Assembly: GCA_963971285.1 (NCBI GenBank)
Contig: OZ020247.1
Location: 13,474,614 to 13,538,613, forward strand
Source: Astropecten irregularis
Lineage: Eukaryota > Echinodermata > Asteroidea > Paxillosida > Astropectinidae
Direction of reading: 5' to 3'
DNA length: 64,000 nucleotides
The notes under the pieces are model-generated. The model worked only from the letters and a program-made list of their open reading frames with translations. It had not been told where the DNA came from and searched no databases. Positions 1-14,400 of the stretch are shown here, piece after piece; positions within the stretch are counted from its first letter, which is position 1, and every line of letters begins with the position of its first letter. The translations under genes were made by a program, and so were the position numbers.

Positions 1-112
1 TAGGTCCCAGTTCCCATGTCAGACCTAAGGTTATGATCATCTAAGGTCCCAGTCCCCATGTCTGACCATGGCATGGAGCCATGGTCAGACCTAGGTTACG
101 ATCATCGCAAAT
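1..112. repeat. Short dispersed repeat with CATGTCTGACC motifs
   Basis: Two back-to-back copies of a unit containing CCCAGT, CCATGTC(A/T)GACC and a TATGATCATC-like end lie here, with a small palindrome around CCATGG. Related pieces occur near 2008-2040 and 62735-62832. The family is not recognised. No gene is seen between here and the STK36 start other than the hairpin at 1607-1756. Confidence 0.4.
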
Positions 113-1606
113 GAACTAAATTCTGGGTTAAAGTTTAAACTAAAGTAACTTGGATCCCCAAAACAGATTTAAGCGATTCTCTGATTTAATCAATCCAATC
201 GGTCAGGGGTGAGGTGGGCAAGTTGGTAAGGGGCGAGTTGGTAAGGGGCGAGTCGGCCAGGGGGCGAGATGAATTGTATTGTAATCGAATGGATTGGGTT
301 CGTGCGCACCGCAGCTGCACCACTGGCATGGCACCGCATTGTGTGGGAATGCCAATGGCAATGCATATGTGCAGTCTGCAGTCTGCATGGACGAAGTGAG
401 AAGTCATGATCAGTCAAGTCACGGTTACAAAAGTAGTAAAGCTTTCCAACAAGAAACAGCATATCTAGTAAAAGTGAACGTGCTAAATCAAAACACAAAA
501 CTAAAAGTTTTTACTTTACCAGTATTTTGACTGTGTACCCAAACCATTGATTGATGATGACAACATGAAATTCCAAGCGCAAGCTACCGCGCGTTGTTTT
601 GATTTTCCCGCAACTGAGGTGAAAGGTCAGCCTCGTTTACGCATTTGATTTTTGAAAACGATTCAATCTATAAAAACACAATTTAAAAAAGAATGACTAC
701 CATAATTTATTCATCAATTAATATTTTTGCCCAAATAATATTACTATTTTTATGATGCATTGACAAAATGGTCAATAAATGTTAAAAATGTAAATGAATG
801 TTGTCAACTTTTCCACTTTTTCAAACGCCTTTGGCCTGTTTGGTACCTGATATCACCATCGCGTAATTTGCCCTGTTTATTGGAAGGGGTACAGACTAAT
901 TCCTGGTTGCTGTGTGGCGCTTTTGCAGACCAAAGTTTCAAAATCTTGGGTTGTGTTTACCTGCATTTTAAAGGTTGCTGGACGCCTGTAAATTGCGATG
1001 AAGGTGAATTAAATGTAATTTAATTGATTTAATGTGTTAAGATTTTGTGCTGTATCGTGCGATAAATTAAATGTTGATTTAGGTGTGGAATTCGATTGTT
1101 TTGACAGTTTGCCCACTTTCCGGACATATGTAATGTTTTTATCACACATCTCTTCTCCAGCTCCGGTCCAGACTTAGCTAGGCCTATACTGGAAATGGCA
1201 AAATATGAGCTCCTGTAAAGTAGACGTGTATTATTACTGATTTAGTGTCGTGTCGTGCGAGCCTAATTAGGGTTGCTTCTTGCGAAGCCGGGGTGTTCAC
1301 CAATCAAGGATTGAGCTGAAGAATTAATTGAGATGACAAACAATATTGAAACATTGAAACAATTTAACTTGCAAAATCACTTACTTACTAACTTAAATGT
1401 TTTAATTTTATGGTTTTATTACAATGCTCCTAAGTTAACCTCCTGTAAATTCAGAAGCTTCTCTTTCCACCCGATCAGTCTTTGACTGAATTATTATCTT
1501 AACACAATAACAGTCGACATCTCTTGTTTTTATTCTTGTTCTCAAACTCAAAGTAAATACTAATAGGCCTACTAGTATCAGTATCAGTGATAGTGATAGT
1601 GCTATT

Positions 1607-1756
1607 AGCCTTATCGCAAATACCGCCTGGTTGATTTTGGACAATGGTGGAAAGGCACCATGGGAAGGAAAAGGGGCATATTTTGTCCCTTTTCCCTTCC
1701 CACAGTGCCTTTCGACTATTGTCCAAAATCAACCAGGCGGTATTTGCGATAAGGCT
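1607..1756. repeat. Foldback (hairpin) element, about 150 bp
   Basis: The first half, starting AGCCTTATCGC, reappears as its reverse complement ending GCGATAAGGCT. The arms are about 70 bp with few mismatches and almost no loop. This is the form of a foldback MITE. No target duplication could be assigned. It lies about 650 bp upstream of the STK36 start codon. Confidence 0.6.
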
Positions 1757-2406
1757 TATTACATGTATTAGTGATCACGTTGGTGCTCATGCATGCTAGC
1801 ATGATCACGCATATCTTACACTAAAATCATATTTAATATCTTTAAAAAAATTGCATCAATTGTGTTTCCAAAAGGTAAGGTTTACCAGAAAAATGTGTTC
1901 CATTCAGAATTCACCATTTTAATTACCAGCTCTAAATGATCGATTTGCTATTTGATTAATATTTTACAAATTACAGTACATGTATTCATAATTTCAAGTG
2001 GTTCTAGTCCCTATGTCAGACCATAAGGACCACGATCACAGCAACTAAATTTAAAGTAAAACTTTTCCAACTTAAATGACATTTTTTTTTTCAGTTGGAG
2101 GCATTTTAAGTATCAAATGTTAAACTTCACTGAACTTTTAACATTAAATCCACAAACTGTAAATATTCTAATTTTGTGAACAGGGCAAGTTGGCACAAGC
2201 ATGACAAGCTACATGAAGATGATCAGCCATGGCCGACTGCTGTAAACTGTAAACCTCATCCCTCGAGCATAGTGTACTGTGACAATCCACAGGTTCCTTC
2301 TGGATGAAAACTTTGGCCAACTCCTAAAAAGAACGGCTGACCTGTCAGAACAGTAAAAGAGAACAGCGGTCATCTCTGTACAGATTGTTGGAGTGAAATA
2401 TCAAAC

Positions 2407-2490
2407 ATGGATAACTACCACATGCTGGAGATGATAGGCGAAGGCTCCTTTGGGAAAGTCTATAAAGGGAGACGGAAGTACACAGGAAAG
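2407..2490 (+). CDS. STK36: STK36 coding exon 1 (residues 1-28)
   Basis: Encodes [20 protein letters not shown] and the start of the kinase N-lobe, including the glycine-rich ATP loop. The donor is GTATAT at 2491 and the exon ends in phase 0. The following intron is nearly 15 kb because of the BEL/Pao tandem. Confidence 0.93.
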
Positions 2491-5400
2491 GTATATACAT
2501 CATTACATACAGTGATCAGGGAAAAAGGTGCATCTTACCATCGTAACAGGGCCAAATTTCATGGAATCTGTTACCGTTAGCAAAAAATCTTCGCTTACGG
2601 TAGCAGAATTTGTTTGGTTACGGTTAGCGTATTTCAGGGAAGAGTTTCCTTTTTGGTAACGGTAAGCAATGAATTTGTGCAGAATGCATACGACAGCGCG
2701 TTAGCAGAAAATGATCACGGTTAGCCAAGAAATTCTTCGCTAACCAAGAGTCTTGCTTACGGATTCCTTGAAATAGATTTCACGCGTAGCAGTGCACGTA
2801 AGCACAAAAATAGGCCGTAACAGATTCCATGAAATTGGGCCCTGATCACTTTATCATCTGGCTTCCATTATCTTTCAAGATAAAAATACTTGAAGGTTTA
2901 TAGTGCAGAAAGTGAAAGAGTGTGTGTAGGCTTTACCCTACAGATCGTCCAAGTTCAATATGACGAAACAAAATTAAGGTGTCCACAAATAATTAGGCTC
3001 AGCAATCAGACGCACGTTTGATTGTTCCAACAAATTATATTAATCACACACAAAAAAAGCAATCACAGGGTGGCAGATAATACAGCAGTGTGTGTCTAGT
3101 AAGTGGAGTGTTCAGAAGTGGACGTGGAATGTGGTCAAAAGTGGAAGTGGTTGTGGTCAAAGTGGTTCGACTGGAATAAAAACAGAAAACAAGAAAAATT
3201 ACATGCATATGTGTACTGTGAACCACATGTCTCTAACATGTCTAAATAACATAACATGTCCCAAATTTCCCTAAATGTCTATGTGCATGGTACCCATTAA
3301 ATAACTATTTGGCCTTATACAAATACAAAATACACAGGGTTTGCAAAACTGGCTTCACAGAGTATATCAGGTTAAACAGAAACCCAAAAACTACATGTAA
3401 ATAATGATGATAAACAGTGCCCCTGCCCAAACATGTACTAAACAACATGCCAGGTGGCATGGCCCAAAATGTCAAATTTATCACATAAAAAATCTTTAGC
3501 TTAAAACAGTTTATGCTTAAAAGTTCTTCAATATAACTTTACTTGAAAGTTTAAATAAAATAATAACTCACTTTGCTGAGCTGTCCCAGAAAAATAAAGG
3601 GAAAAATAAAGGCAAATTGTCTGCAGGAAAAATGTGTCGATGTGTGTCAAAAACGTGACAGAATGATAAGGTACATGTAACATGAAAGAAAATAGCGCCC
3701 TCAGGCTTGACAAAATATATTAAACCAAGAAAATAGAATAGCGCCCTCTGGCTGGATTAGCAAATAACAAAAAACTGCTTCTGGATTCTACATCCCGGCC
3801 CCAAATGCCATTGTCCGGGAGGTGGCATTACTCCATCCAAAACAGAAGACAGAAGAAAACAATGACAAAGTGTCCACGAAAGAACTGAAATGTTCCTTGG
3901 AGCTAGGCAACCATTTCTGGGAACGCATCTCTTCGCCCTCCAAGAGGCAAAGCTTGGCTACTGGCCTGTCGTAGAATCCTGACTGCGTCTTGACCTGAGC
4001 TGACCTGACGCTTCCCTCCTTGTCTGGATAGGTATGTGTCACCAAACCGAGAGGCCAATGGCATCGTGGGGTGTTCTCGTACTTCACAAGTACAAGATCA
4101 CCAACTCTGACGTTGCGTTGTGGGTTCAGCCATTTTTGTCGTTGTTGCAGGTCTGGGAGGTATTCCTTCAGCCAACGCTGCCAGAATACATCACCCATGT
4201 ACTGTACTTGACGCCATCGGTGCTTGTAGACGTCTTGCTTGACGAAATTCCCAGGAGGAAGCTCAGGACCTGACCGAAGCAACAGCAAGTGGTTTGGGGT
4301 GAGTGGCAGCGGATCTCGAGGATCGTCTGAGAGCTTGGTGATGGGTCTACTGTTGACAATGCCTTCAATGATGCAGAAGAGTGTGAGGAGCCTTTCGTCA
4401 TCTAGTGGCTGCTGACTCAGTAGGCTACTGAGAACGGCACGCACAGTTCGTATTTGTCGTTCCCACACGCCGCCGAAGTGGCTGGCTGCAGGCGGGTTGA
4501 AGATCCATTGGATTTCCTTCTGACGAAGAAAATCTTCTACCTTGCTTTGGTTCCACTCTTGAATGGCTTGGCGTAGCTCTCGCATCCCACCTACCAGGTT
4601 GGTACCGTTGTCTGGTCGGATTTCAAGTGGTTTGCCTCGGCGACTGATGAATCGCTGTAATGCATTTATGAATGAGCTGGTCTCCAAACTGTGGCAAACC
4701 TCCAAGTGAATTGCCCTCGTCGAAAGGCAAGTAAAAAGGCACCCGTACCTCTTCAACTCGCTTCTGGCTCGTTTGACAAGAAATGGCCCGAAGTAGTCGA
4801 CACCGACCATACTGAATGGGGGAAGATCAGCAGTGACTCGGTCCTGAGGAAGGTCAGCCATCTGCTGCTTCATGGTAGGTGCTTTCCTCTTGCGACAGGG
4901 GACACATGTGTGAAGGATGCCTTTGACGGCAGCACGTCCTCTGATGATCCAAAACTTCTGCCGGATCTCAGCAAGGGTGCGCTCACTTCCTGAATGACCT
5001 GATGTGGCGTGGTAGTGTCGAATGATCAATGTTGTCACAGCATGCTTCTTCGGAAGAATCCAAGGATGCTTCATGTCTTGGTCCAGACTGGCTTTGTTCA
5101 GGCGTCCACCCACTTGAATTATGCCATCACTGGACTTGGTCGGTGTCAGCCGACGATAACCACCGGACTTGAGCAGCACGTCATCGAAGGTGGTCTTCTG
5201 GACTTGCTTGATAATCTCCCTCTCTGCGGACTGCATTTCATCAACTGTCAAAGGCTGCAGTGAATGACAACTCCCATCGGTGTTCCGAATCTTGGCAAGA
5301 AGTGTCGACTTCACACGGAGAATCCAGGCCACAGCTTTACGAAGTCGATACCACGAAGAGTAGTGACAGAAGAGCTTGTCAAAGCTATCTGGCTCATCTT

Positions 5401-8400
5401 TAGCAGCACACGTGGCATAGACAACGGGATTTCTCTTCACCTCCAGATCTCCTGATGGCAACTGAGTATCAAAGTCTGATTGACACGGCCAGTGAGATTC
5501 GTCCCTGAGTAGGAATTGTGGACCTTGCACCCAGCGCTCACTCTCAATCAACTCATGAGCCGTAAGGCCACGTGAAACGTCATCCGCTGGATTGGATTTA
5601 CTATCGACGTGTCTCCACTGCTGCGGGGCTGAATGGTCCAAAATTGTTGTGACACGATTGGCTACAAAGGTCTGGTACCTTTTGTCGTCGTTCTTCAGAT
5701 AATAAAGAACAATCATGCTGTCGCTCCAATAGATTGTCTCCTGAAGTGGCAGTGTCAGATGCTTGTGCAACATCTTGTCCAGCTTGACAGAGACGACTGC
5801 AGCAGAAAGCTCCAGGCGCGGGATTGACATAGTCTTCAGGGGAGCCAATTTGGCCTTGGCTACAAGCAGCACACAGTGAGTCAACCCATGGACATCCTGA
5901 AGACGCAGGTAAGTTGTAGCACCATATCCCTTCTCAGAGGCATCTGAAAAATGGTGCAGTTGTGCTGAGACGACAGCATCAAAACTGAGTGGCTTGATGC
6001 AACGGGGAATTGACAACTTCTGAAGCTCTGGTAGGTCTTTCAGCCATCGGACCCACTGCTCTGCGATGTCATCTGGAACTGGTTCGTCCCATGCAATCTT
6101 CATACTGCACAACTGCTGAAGGAGAAACTTGGCGGTGAGTACGAATGGGCTGGCGAATCCTAGAGGATCGTACACTGAACTAACTATGCTCAGGAGACCT
6201 CGTCGTGTCTGTGGCTTCTCCTTCACGTGTACGTCGAACGTAAATGCATCTGCCTCAATGTCCCACAGCACTCCCAAGGCTCTTTCTGCAGGCATCATCT
6301 CGTCATCGAAATCCAACGATGGAACTGTCTTGGCTCGTTCTGATTCAGGAACTGACCTCAGCACATCACGAGAATTGCTGATCCACTTCGTAAGGTGGAA
6401 ACCGCCAAGAGCCAACACCTCTCGAAGCTGGCTAACGAGCTTGACTGCCTCCTGCTCTGTGGCAACTGATGTTAAGCAGTCATCGACGTAGAAATTTCTG
6501 TCAACTGTGTCGATTGTGTTGGCATCATAGGCACTCATGTTGTCTTGCAATGTGCGTTTCAGGGCAAAATTGGCGCAGCTGGGTGACCATACTCCGCCAA
6601 ACAGGTGAGATTTCATACGGTATGTCTTGGGAGTGTCGGCCACGTTGTCATCATTCCACCACAGGAAACGTAGAGCGTCACGATCAGGCTCATTGACGTA
6701 AACCTGATGAAACATGCCTTCGATGTCTGACATCAGCGCAATTCTCTCCTGCCGGAATCGAAGGAGAACACCATCGAGCCTGTTCTTCAAGTCGGGTCCC
6801 TGATGTACCACGTCATTTAGTGACACACCTTGATGTTTGGCGGCACAGTCAAAAACTATGCGAAGTTTTCCTGGCTTGCGAGGGTGCACTACCGGGTGGT
6901 GGGGTAAGTACCACACGGTGCCATCTGGCCTGTCTAACTGATCTTGGGGTACCTCCTCAGCGTATCCCTTGCCAATTAGATCGTTGACTCCGGATATGTA
7001 CTTCTCCTTCATGTCAGCATCTTTCATCAGTCGTCTGCCAAGTAGACGCAGCCGATGATCAGCAACTGCTCTGTTGTCAGGTAAGCACGGTGGTCTGGCT
7101 TTGAACGGAATGTTCATACTGTAGTGTCCGTCGACCAGATGGACAGACTGCTCCCACATGGCAACGGCCTTTCTATCGTTGATGGACATTGCGGTCTCGC
7201 TGCCTCCTACGTCATCCAGCTTCCAGAATTTCTCGACTTGCTGTAGAAGACTGGCGTTGGTGTCGATGTCAATGTAGTGTGAGGATACACGCTTCCGGGG
7301 CCCAGAGTCTATAGGTCCATTAAGAGTCCAGCCCAAAATGGTCCTTGTAGCATAGGGTGCTCCCGAGCCTGCCTCGCGAACTTCCTTGGGTGTCATGACA
7401 GAGGGGTTGTCTTGTCCGATTAGAAGGTGGACTTCCTTTGTGTCAACATCTGACAGAACAATGTCCTTTAGGTGTGGCCACTTGTTCAGCTCTCCCTGGC
7501 TCATGATGCAGTCAGAGGTGATGTTAAGCTCGGGCCTGGTCAGCACATTTGTCATGACAACAAAACCGTTGTCATTTATGTCGGCGACTTCAAGGCTCAC
7601 AACGTAGGTGTCGGTGAGGGTGTCACGGTTGTCAAGTGTTGTAAGCCTCAAATTGTCATGCTTCCCTGGTACTCCAAGTCTCCTCATCAAGCTTTCACTG
7701 CAAAACGTCTGGGTAGAGCCACTGTCAAGGAGAGCGTAAGTTGTCACGAAACTCTCAGCAGCGGTGTGGCCTCTCACCTTCACTGGAACAATAGGCAAGG
7801 CGACCTTGCCCCTCCCGGCCCCAGTGGAACTACAGGTTACATTGGCTTGGGCAGTTGTCGTTGGCTCATGGCTATCAGCAGCATGTACAATGGCGTTCAC
7901 TGGGTGATTCACAGCTGTGCCATGGTTAGCGTCGGTGGTGTTCACACTTCGAGGTAGGTGTAGAAACTTGGTGTGTTTCCGCCCACATCCAGGCACAGTG
8001 CACACTGTGTTTCTGGTGCAGTCCTTGGCCTGGTGTCCTGGCTGAAGACAGTTCACGCAAAGCCGTTTACTTTGCACGAAATTCAGACGGTCATTTACTC
8101 GCAGTGCCTTCCAGGCGTTGCAATCAAACAAGCCATGTCCTTGTCCACAGTATAGGCAAGAGCGTTGTGGTGTGCTCTTTGGACCCATACCAGTTGGCAC
8201 TTGAAAGTTGGTACTTGAACTTGACTTGGTAGCTGTCTTCGCTGGGGATGTCTGAACCAGTGTGTTAAAGTTGGCTCTCTGTTTTGGCTTGGGCTTGTCT
8301 TTTGGTCTCGGGTGTTCCTTGCTAACAAGTTTGCCGAACACCGGGTCGTTAGCCTGCTCCGCTGAAGTTGTCACAAATTTCATGACATCATCGATGGTTG

Positions 8401-11400
8401 GCACTCTCTTGTCAATGTTCTTGATGTGATGAACCCTTCTCAGCCATGCCTTTCGCAGATCCCATGGTAGTTTCTCAACTACACGGGACAAGCTCTTACT
8501 GTTATTCAGCTCATTCAGCTTGCCCATGGTGTGCAGGGTCTCTCGGCAGTTCCGCAGCTCATCTGAGAAGTCTAAGAGTGACTTGCTATCTCGAATCTCT
8601 GGTCGGGAAATTATCTTGTCGACCCAGGCCTCAGCGATGTCGTATTCATTGCCAAATCTCTCTTTAAGCAACTTTCTGGCAAGGGCATAACCCTCACTCG
8701 GCCTCTTCATCACACAGCACTGGATGAGCTTCCTTGCCGGCCCGGTACAGTACTGCTGTAGTCGGGCTAGTTTGGCTGCATCGCTGACACTTTCCTTGTC
8801 GACTGCGTTCTCAAACGCTCGAATGAACAGCCAGTAATCAACTGGGTCTCCGCTGAAAGTCATCAATTCTGTCTTCGGCAACTGCAGACTTTCGATGAGG
8901 GACTGCTGTTGCAAAGTGCTGGAGTTGAGGATCTGCGACAGGATGCCTACAGACTCGCCACCATGGGTATGGATATAATCCATGGAGGCAGGCGATGACG
9001 GCTTCGATGTTGGATGAATGTTCTGCCTTTCATCCTTGTTGTCCTCTTGAGATGTTGCAGCCGGCGTTGAGTACTTGAATGGGATGGGTAGGGCTTCACC
9101 GTTTTCTGCCTCGGCGAAGGTCTTCTCCATCGCCTCCATTTTCGCTATTTCTGTCTCCAAATCCATTTGTCTGCGTCTCTGTTGCAGTTCGAGTGTCTCC
9201 TGTTCGAGTGCCTGCCGACGTTTCTGAGCTTGCATCTCAGCCAGCAGTGCAGCCTTCCTTGCTGCTGCCTGTATCCACGAACTCGATGCAACTGAAGTAC
9301 CGGACACAACACTTGCCGCTCTCGAACGCCGTCCTCCTACTTGGCTGACTGAGTCTCCATACTCAATGGTGTCTGCTATCTGGTCCATGGTCGAGGCTTC
9401 AGGAACAGTTTCATTATCTCTGCTCGCCATGGTGTTGACGTTGATATTCAATCAAATTGTCAGTGAAGCTCAAATCGAACTAATGTAGGCTTTACCCTAC
9501 AGATCGTCCAAGTTCAATATGACGAAACAAAATTAAGGTGTCCACAAATAATTAGGCTCAGCAATCAGACGCACGTTTGATTGTTCCAACAAATTATATT
9601 AATCACACACAAAAAAAGCAATCACAGGGTGGCAGATAATACAGCAGTGTGTGTCTAGTAAGTGGAGTGTTCAGAAGTGGACGTGGAATGTGGTCAAAAG
9701 TGGAAGTGGTTGTGGTCAAAGTGGTTCGACTGGAATAAAAACAGAAAACAAGAAAAATTACATGCATATGTGTACTGTGAACCACATGTCTCTAACATGT
9801 CTAAATAACATAACATGTCCCAAATTTCCCTAAATGTCTATGTGCATGGTACCCATTAAATAACTATTTGGCCTTATACAAATACAAAATACACAGGGTT
9901 TGCAAAACTGGCTTCACAGAGTATATCAGGTTAAACAGAAACCCAAAAACTACATGTAAATAATGATGATAAACAGTGCCCCTGCCCAAACATGTACTAA
10001 ACAACATGCCAGGTGGCATGGCCCAAAATGTCAAATTTATCACATAAAAAATCTTTAGCTTAAAACAGTTTATGCTTAAAAGTTCTTCAATATAACTTTA
10101 CTTGAAAGTTTAAATAAAATAATAACTCACTTTGCTGAGCTGTCCCAGAAAAATAAAGGGAAAAATAAAGGCAAATTGTCTGCAGGAAAAATGTGTCGAT
10201 GTGTGTCAAAAACGTGACAGAATGATAAGGTACATGTAACATGAAAGAAAATAGCGCCCTCAGGCTTGACAAAATATATTAAACCAAGAAAATAGAATAG
10301 CGCCCTCTGGCTGGATTAGCAAATAACAAAAAACTGCTTCTGGATTCTACATCCCGGCCCCAAATGCCATTGTCCGGGAGGTGGCATTACTCCATCCAAA
10401 ACAGAAGACAGAAGAAAACAATGACAAAGTGTCCACGAAAGAACTGAAATGTTCCTTGGAGCTAGGCAACCATTTCTGGGAACGCATCTCTTCGCCCTCC
10501 AAGAGGCAAAGCTTGGCTACTGGCCTGTCGTAGAATCCTGACTGCGTCTTGACCTGAGCTGACCTGACGCTTCCCTCCTTGTCTGGATAGGTATGTGTCA
10601 CCAAACCGAGAGGCCAATGGCATCGTGGGGTGTTCTCGTACTTCACAAGTACAAGATCACCAACTCTGACGTTGCGTTGTGGGTTCAGCCATTTTTGTCG
10701 TTGTTGCAGGTCTGGGAGGTATTCCTTCAGCCAACGCTGCCAGAATACATCACCCATGTACTGTACTTGACGCCATCGGTGCTTGTAGACGTCTTGCTTG
10801 ACGAAATTCCCAGGAGGAAGCTCAGGACCTGACCGAAGCAACAGCAAGTGGTTTGGGGTGAGTGGCAGCGGATCTCGAGGATCGTCTGAGAGCTTGGTGA
10901 TGGGTCTACTGTTGACAATGCCTTCAATGATGCAGAAGAGTGTGAGGAGCCTTTCGTCATCTAGTGGCTGCTGACTCAGTAGGCTACTGAGAACGGCACG
11001 CACAGTTCGTATTTGTCGTTCCCACACGCCGCCGAAGTGGCTGGCTGCAGGCGGGTTGAAGATCCATTGGATTTCCTTCTGACGAAGAAAATCTTCTACC
11101 TTGCTTTGGTTCCACTCTTGAATGGCTTGGCGTAGCTCTCGCATCCCACCTACCAGGTTGGTACCGTTGTCTGGTCGGATTTCAAGTGGTTTGCCTCGGC
11201 GACTGATGAATCGCTGTAATGCATTTATGAATGAGCTGGTCTCCAAACTGTGGCAAACCTCCAAGTGAATTGCCCTCGTCGAAAGGCAAGTAAAAAGGCA
11301 CCCGTACCTCTTCAACTCGCTTCTGGCTCGTTTGACAAGAAATGGCCCGAAGTAGTCGACACCGACCATACTGAATGGGGGAAGATCAGCAGTGACTCGG

Positions 11401-14400
11401 TCCTGAGGAAGGTCAGCCATCTGCTGCTTCATGGTAGGTGCTTTCCTCTTGCGACAGGGGACACATGTGTGAAGGATGCCTTTGACGGCAGCACGTCCTC
11501 TGATGATCCAAAACTTCTGCCGGATCTCAGCAAGGGTGCGCTCACTTCCTGAATGACCTGATGTGGCGTGGTAGTGTCGAATGATCAATGTTGTCACAGC
11601 ATGCTTCTTCGGAAGAATCCAAGGATGCTTCATGTCTTGGTCCAGACTGGCTTTGTTCAGGCGTCCACCCACTTGAATTATGCCATCACTGGACTTGGTC
11701 GGTGTCAGCCGACGATAACCACCGGACTTGAGCAGCACGTCATCGAAGGTGGTCTTCTGGACTTGCTTGATAATCTCCCTCTCTGCGGACTGCATTTCAT
11801 CAACTGTCAAAGGCTGCAGTGAATGACAACTCCCATCGGTGTTCCGAATCTTGGCAAGAAGTGTCGACTTCACACGGAGAATCCAGGCCACAGCTTTACG
11901 AAGTCGATACCACGAAGAGTAGTGACAGAAGAGCTTGTCAAAGCTATCTGGCTCATCTTTAGCAGCACACGTGGCATAGACAACGGGATTTCTCTTCACC
12001 TCCAGATCTCCTGATGGCAACTGAGTATCAAAGTCTGATTGACACGGCCAGTGAGATTCGTCCCTGAGTAGGAATTGTGGACCTTGCACCCAGCGCTCAC
12101 TCTCAATCAACTCATGAGCCGTAAGGCCACGTGAAACGTCATCCGCTGGATTGGATTTACTATCGACGTGTCTCCACTGCTGCGGGGCTGAATGGTCCAA
12201 AATTGTTGTGACACGATTGGCTACAAAGGTCTGGTACCTTTTGTCGTCGTTCTTCAGATAATAAAGAACAATCATGCTGTCGCTCCAATAGATTGTCTCC
12301 TGAAGTGGCAGTGTCAGATGCTTGTGCAACATCTTGTCCAGCTTGACAGAGACGACTGCAGCAGAAAGCTCCAGGCGCGGGATTGACATAGTCTTCAGGG
12401 GAGCCAATTTGGCCTTGGCTACAAGCAGCACACAGTGAGTCAACCCATGGACATCCTGAAGACGCAGGTAAGTTGTAGCACCATATCCCTTCTCAGAGGC
12501 ATCTGAAAAATGGTGCAGTTGTGCTGAGACGACAGCATCAAAACTGAGTGGCTTGATGCAACGGGGAATTGACAACTTCTGAAGCTCTGGTAGGTCTTTC
12601 AGCCATCGGACCCACTGCTCTGCGATGTCATCTGGAACTGGTTCGTCCCATGCAATCTTCATACTGCACAACTGCTGAAGGAGAAACTTGGCGGTGAGTA
12701 CGAATGGGCTGGCGAATCCTAGAGGATCGTACACTGAACTAACTATGCTCAGGAGACCTCGTCGTGTCTGTGGCTTCTCCTTCACGTGTACGTCGAACGT
12801 AAATGCATCTGCCTCAATGTCCCACAGCACTCCCAAGGCTCTTTCTGCAGGCATCATCTCGTCATCGAAATCCAACGATGGAACTGTCTTGGCTCGTTCT
12901 GATTCAGGAACTGACCTCAGCACATCACGAGAATTGCTGATCCACTTCGTAAGGTGGAAACCGCCAAGAGCCAACACCTCTCGAAGCTGGCTAACGAGCT
13001 TGACTGCCTCCTGCTCTGTGGCAACTGATGTTAAGCAGTCATCGACGTAGAAATTTCTGTCAACTGTGTCGATTGTGTTGGCATCATAGGCACTCATGTT
13101 GTCTTGCAATGTGCGTTTCAGGGCAAAATTGGCGCAGCTGGGTGACCATACTCCGCCAAACAGGTGAGATTTCATACGGTATGTCTTGGGAGTGTCGGCC
13201 ACGTTGTCATCATTCCACCACAGGAAACGTAGAGCGTCACGATCAGGCTCATTGACGTAAACCTGATGAAACATGCCTTCGATGTCTGACATCAGCGCAA
13301 TTCTCTCCTGCCGGAATCGAAGGAGAACACCATCGAGCCTGTTCTTCAAGTCGGGTCCCTGATGTACCACGTCATTTAGTGACACACCTTGATGTTTGGC
13401 GGCACAGTCAAAAACTATGCGAAGTTTTCCTGGCTTGCGAGGGTGCACTACCGGGTGGTGGGGTAAGTACCACACGGTGCCATCTGGCCTGTCTAACTGA
13501 TCTTGGGGTACCTCCTCAGCGTATCCCTTGCCAATTAGATCGTTGACTCCGGATATGTACTTCTCCTTCATGTCAGCATCTTTCATCAGTCGTCTGCCAA
13601 GTAGACGCAGCCGATGATCAGCAACTGCTCTGTTGTCAGGTAAGCACGGTGGTCTGGCTTTGAACGGAATGTTCATACTGTAGTGTCCGTCGACCAGATG
13701 GACAGACTGCTCCCACATGGCAACGGCCTTTCTATCGTTGATGGACATTGCGGTCTCGCTGCCTCCTACGTCATCCAGCTTCCAGAATTTCTCGACTTGC
13801 TGTAGAAGACTGGCGTTGGTGTCGATGTCAATGTAGTGTGAGGATACACGCTTCCGGGGCCCAGAGTCTATAGGTCCATTAAGAGTCCAGCCCAAAATGG
13901 TCCTTGTAGCATAGGGTGCTCCCGAGCCTGCCTCGCGAACTTCCTTGGGTGTCATGACAGAGGGGTTGTCTTGTCCGATTAGAAGGTGGACTTCCTTTGT
14001 GTCAACATCTGACAGAACAATGTCCTTTAGGTGTGGCCACTTGTTCAGCTCTCCCTGGCTCATGATGCAGTCAGAGGTGATGTTAAGCTCGGGCCTGGTC
14101 AGCACATTTGTCATGACAACAAAACCGTTGTCATTTATGTCGGCGACTTCAAGGCTCACAACGTAGGTGTCGGTGAGGGTGTCACGGTTGTCAAGTGTTG
14201 TAAGCCTCAAATTGTCATGCTTCCCTGGTACTCCAAGTCTCCTCATCAAGCTTTCACTGCAAAACGTCTGGGTAGAGCCACTGTCAAGGAGAGCGTAAGT
14301 TGTCACGAAACTCTCAGCAGCGGTGTGGCCTCTCACCTTCACTGGAACAATAGGCAAGGCGACCTTGCCCCTCCCGGCCCCAGTGGAACTACAGGTTACA

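Noticed and set aside
9079..9348. Plus-strand frames across the BEL elements (for example at 7472-7957 and 39599-40069)
   Set aside because: Shadows of the long antisense polyprotein frames, repeated in both units and without family features.
9452..9483. A tRNA primer-binding site for BEL element 1
   Set aside because: The sequence after the 5' LTR (TTAGTTCGATTTGAGC) lacks the usual TGG start and I could not match it to a tRNA 3' end.
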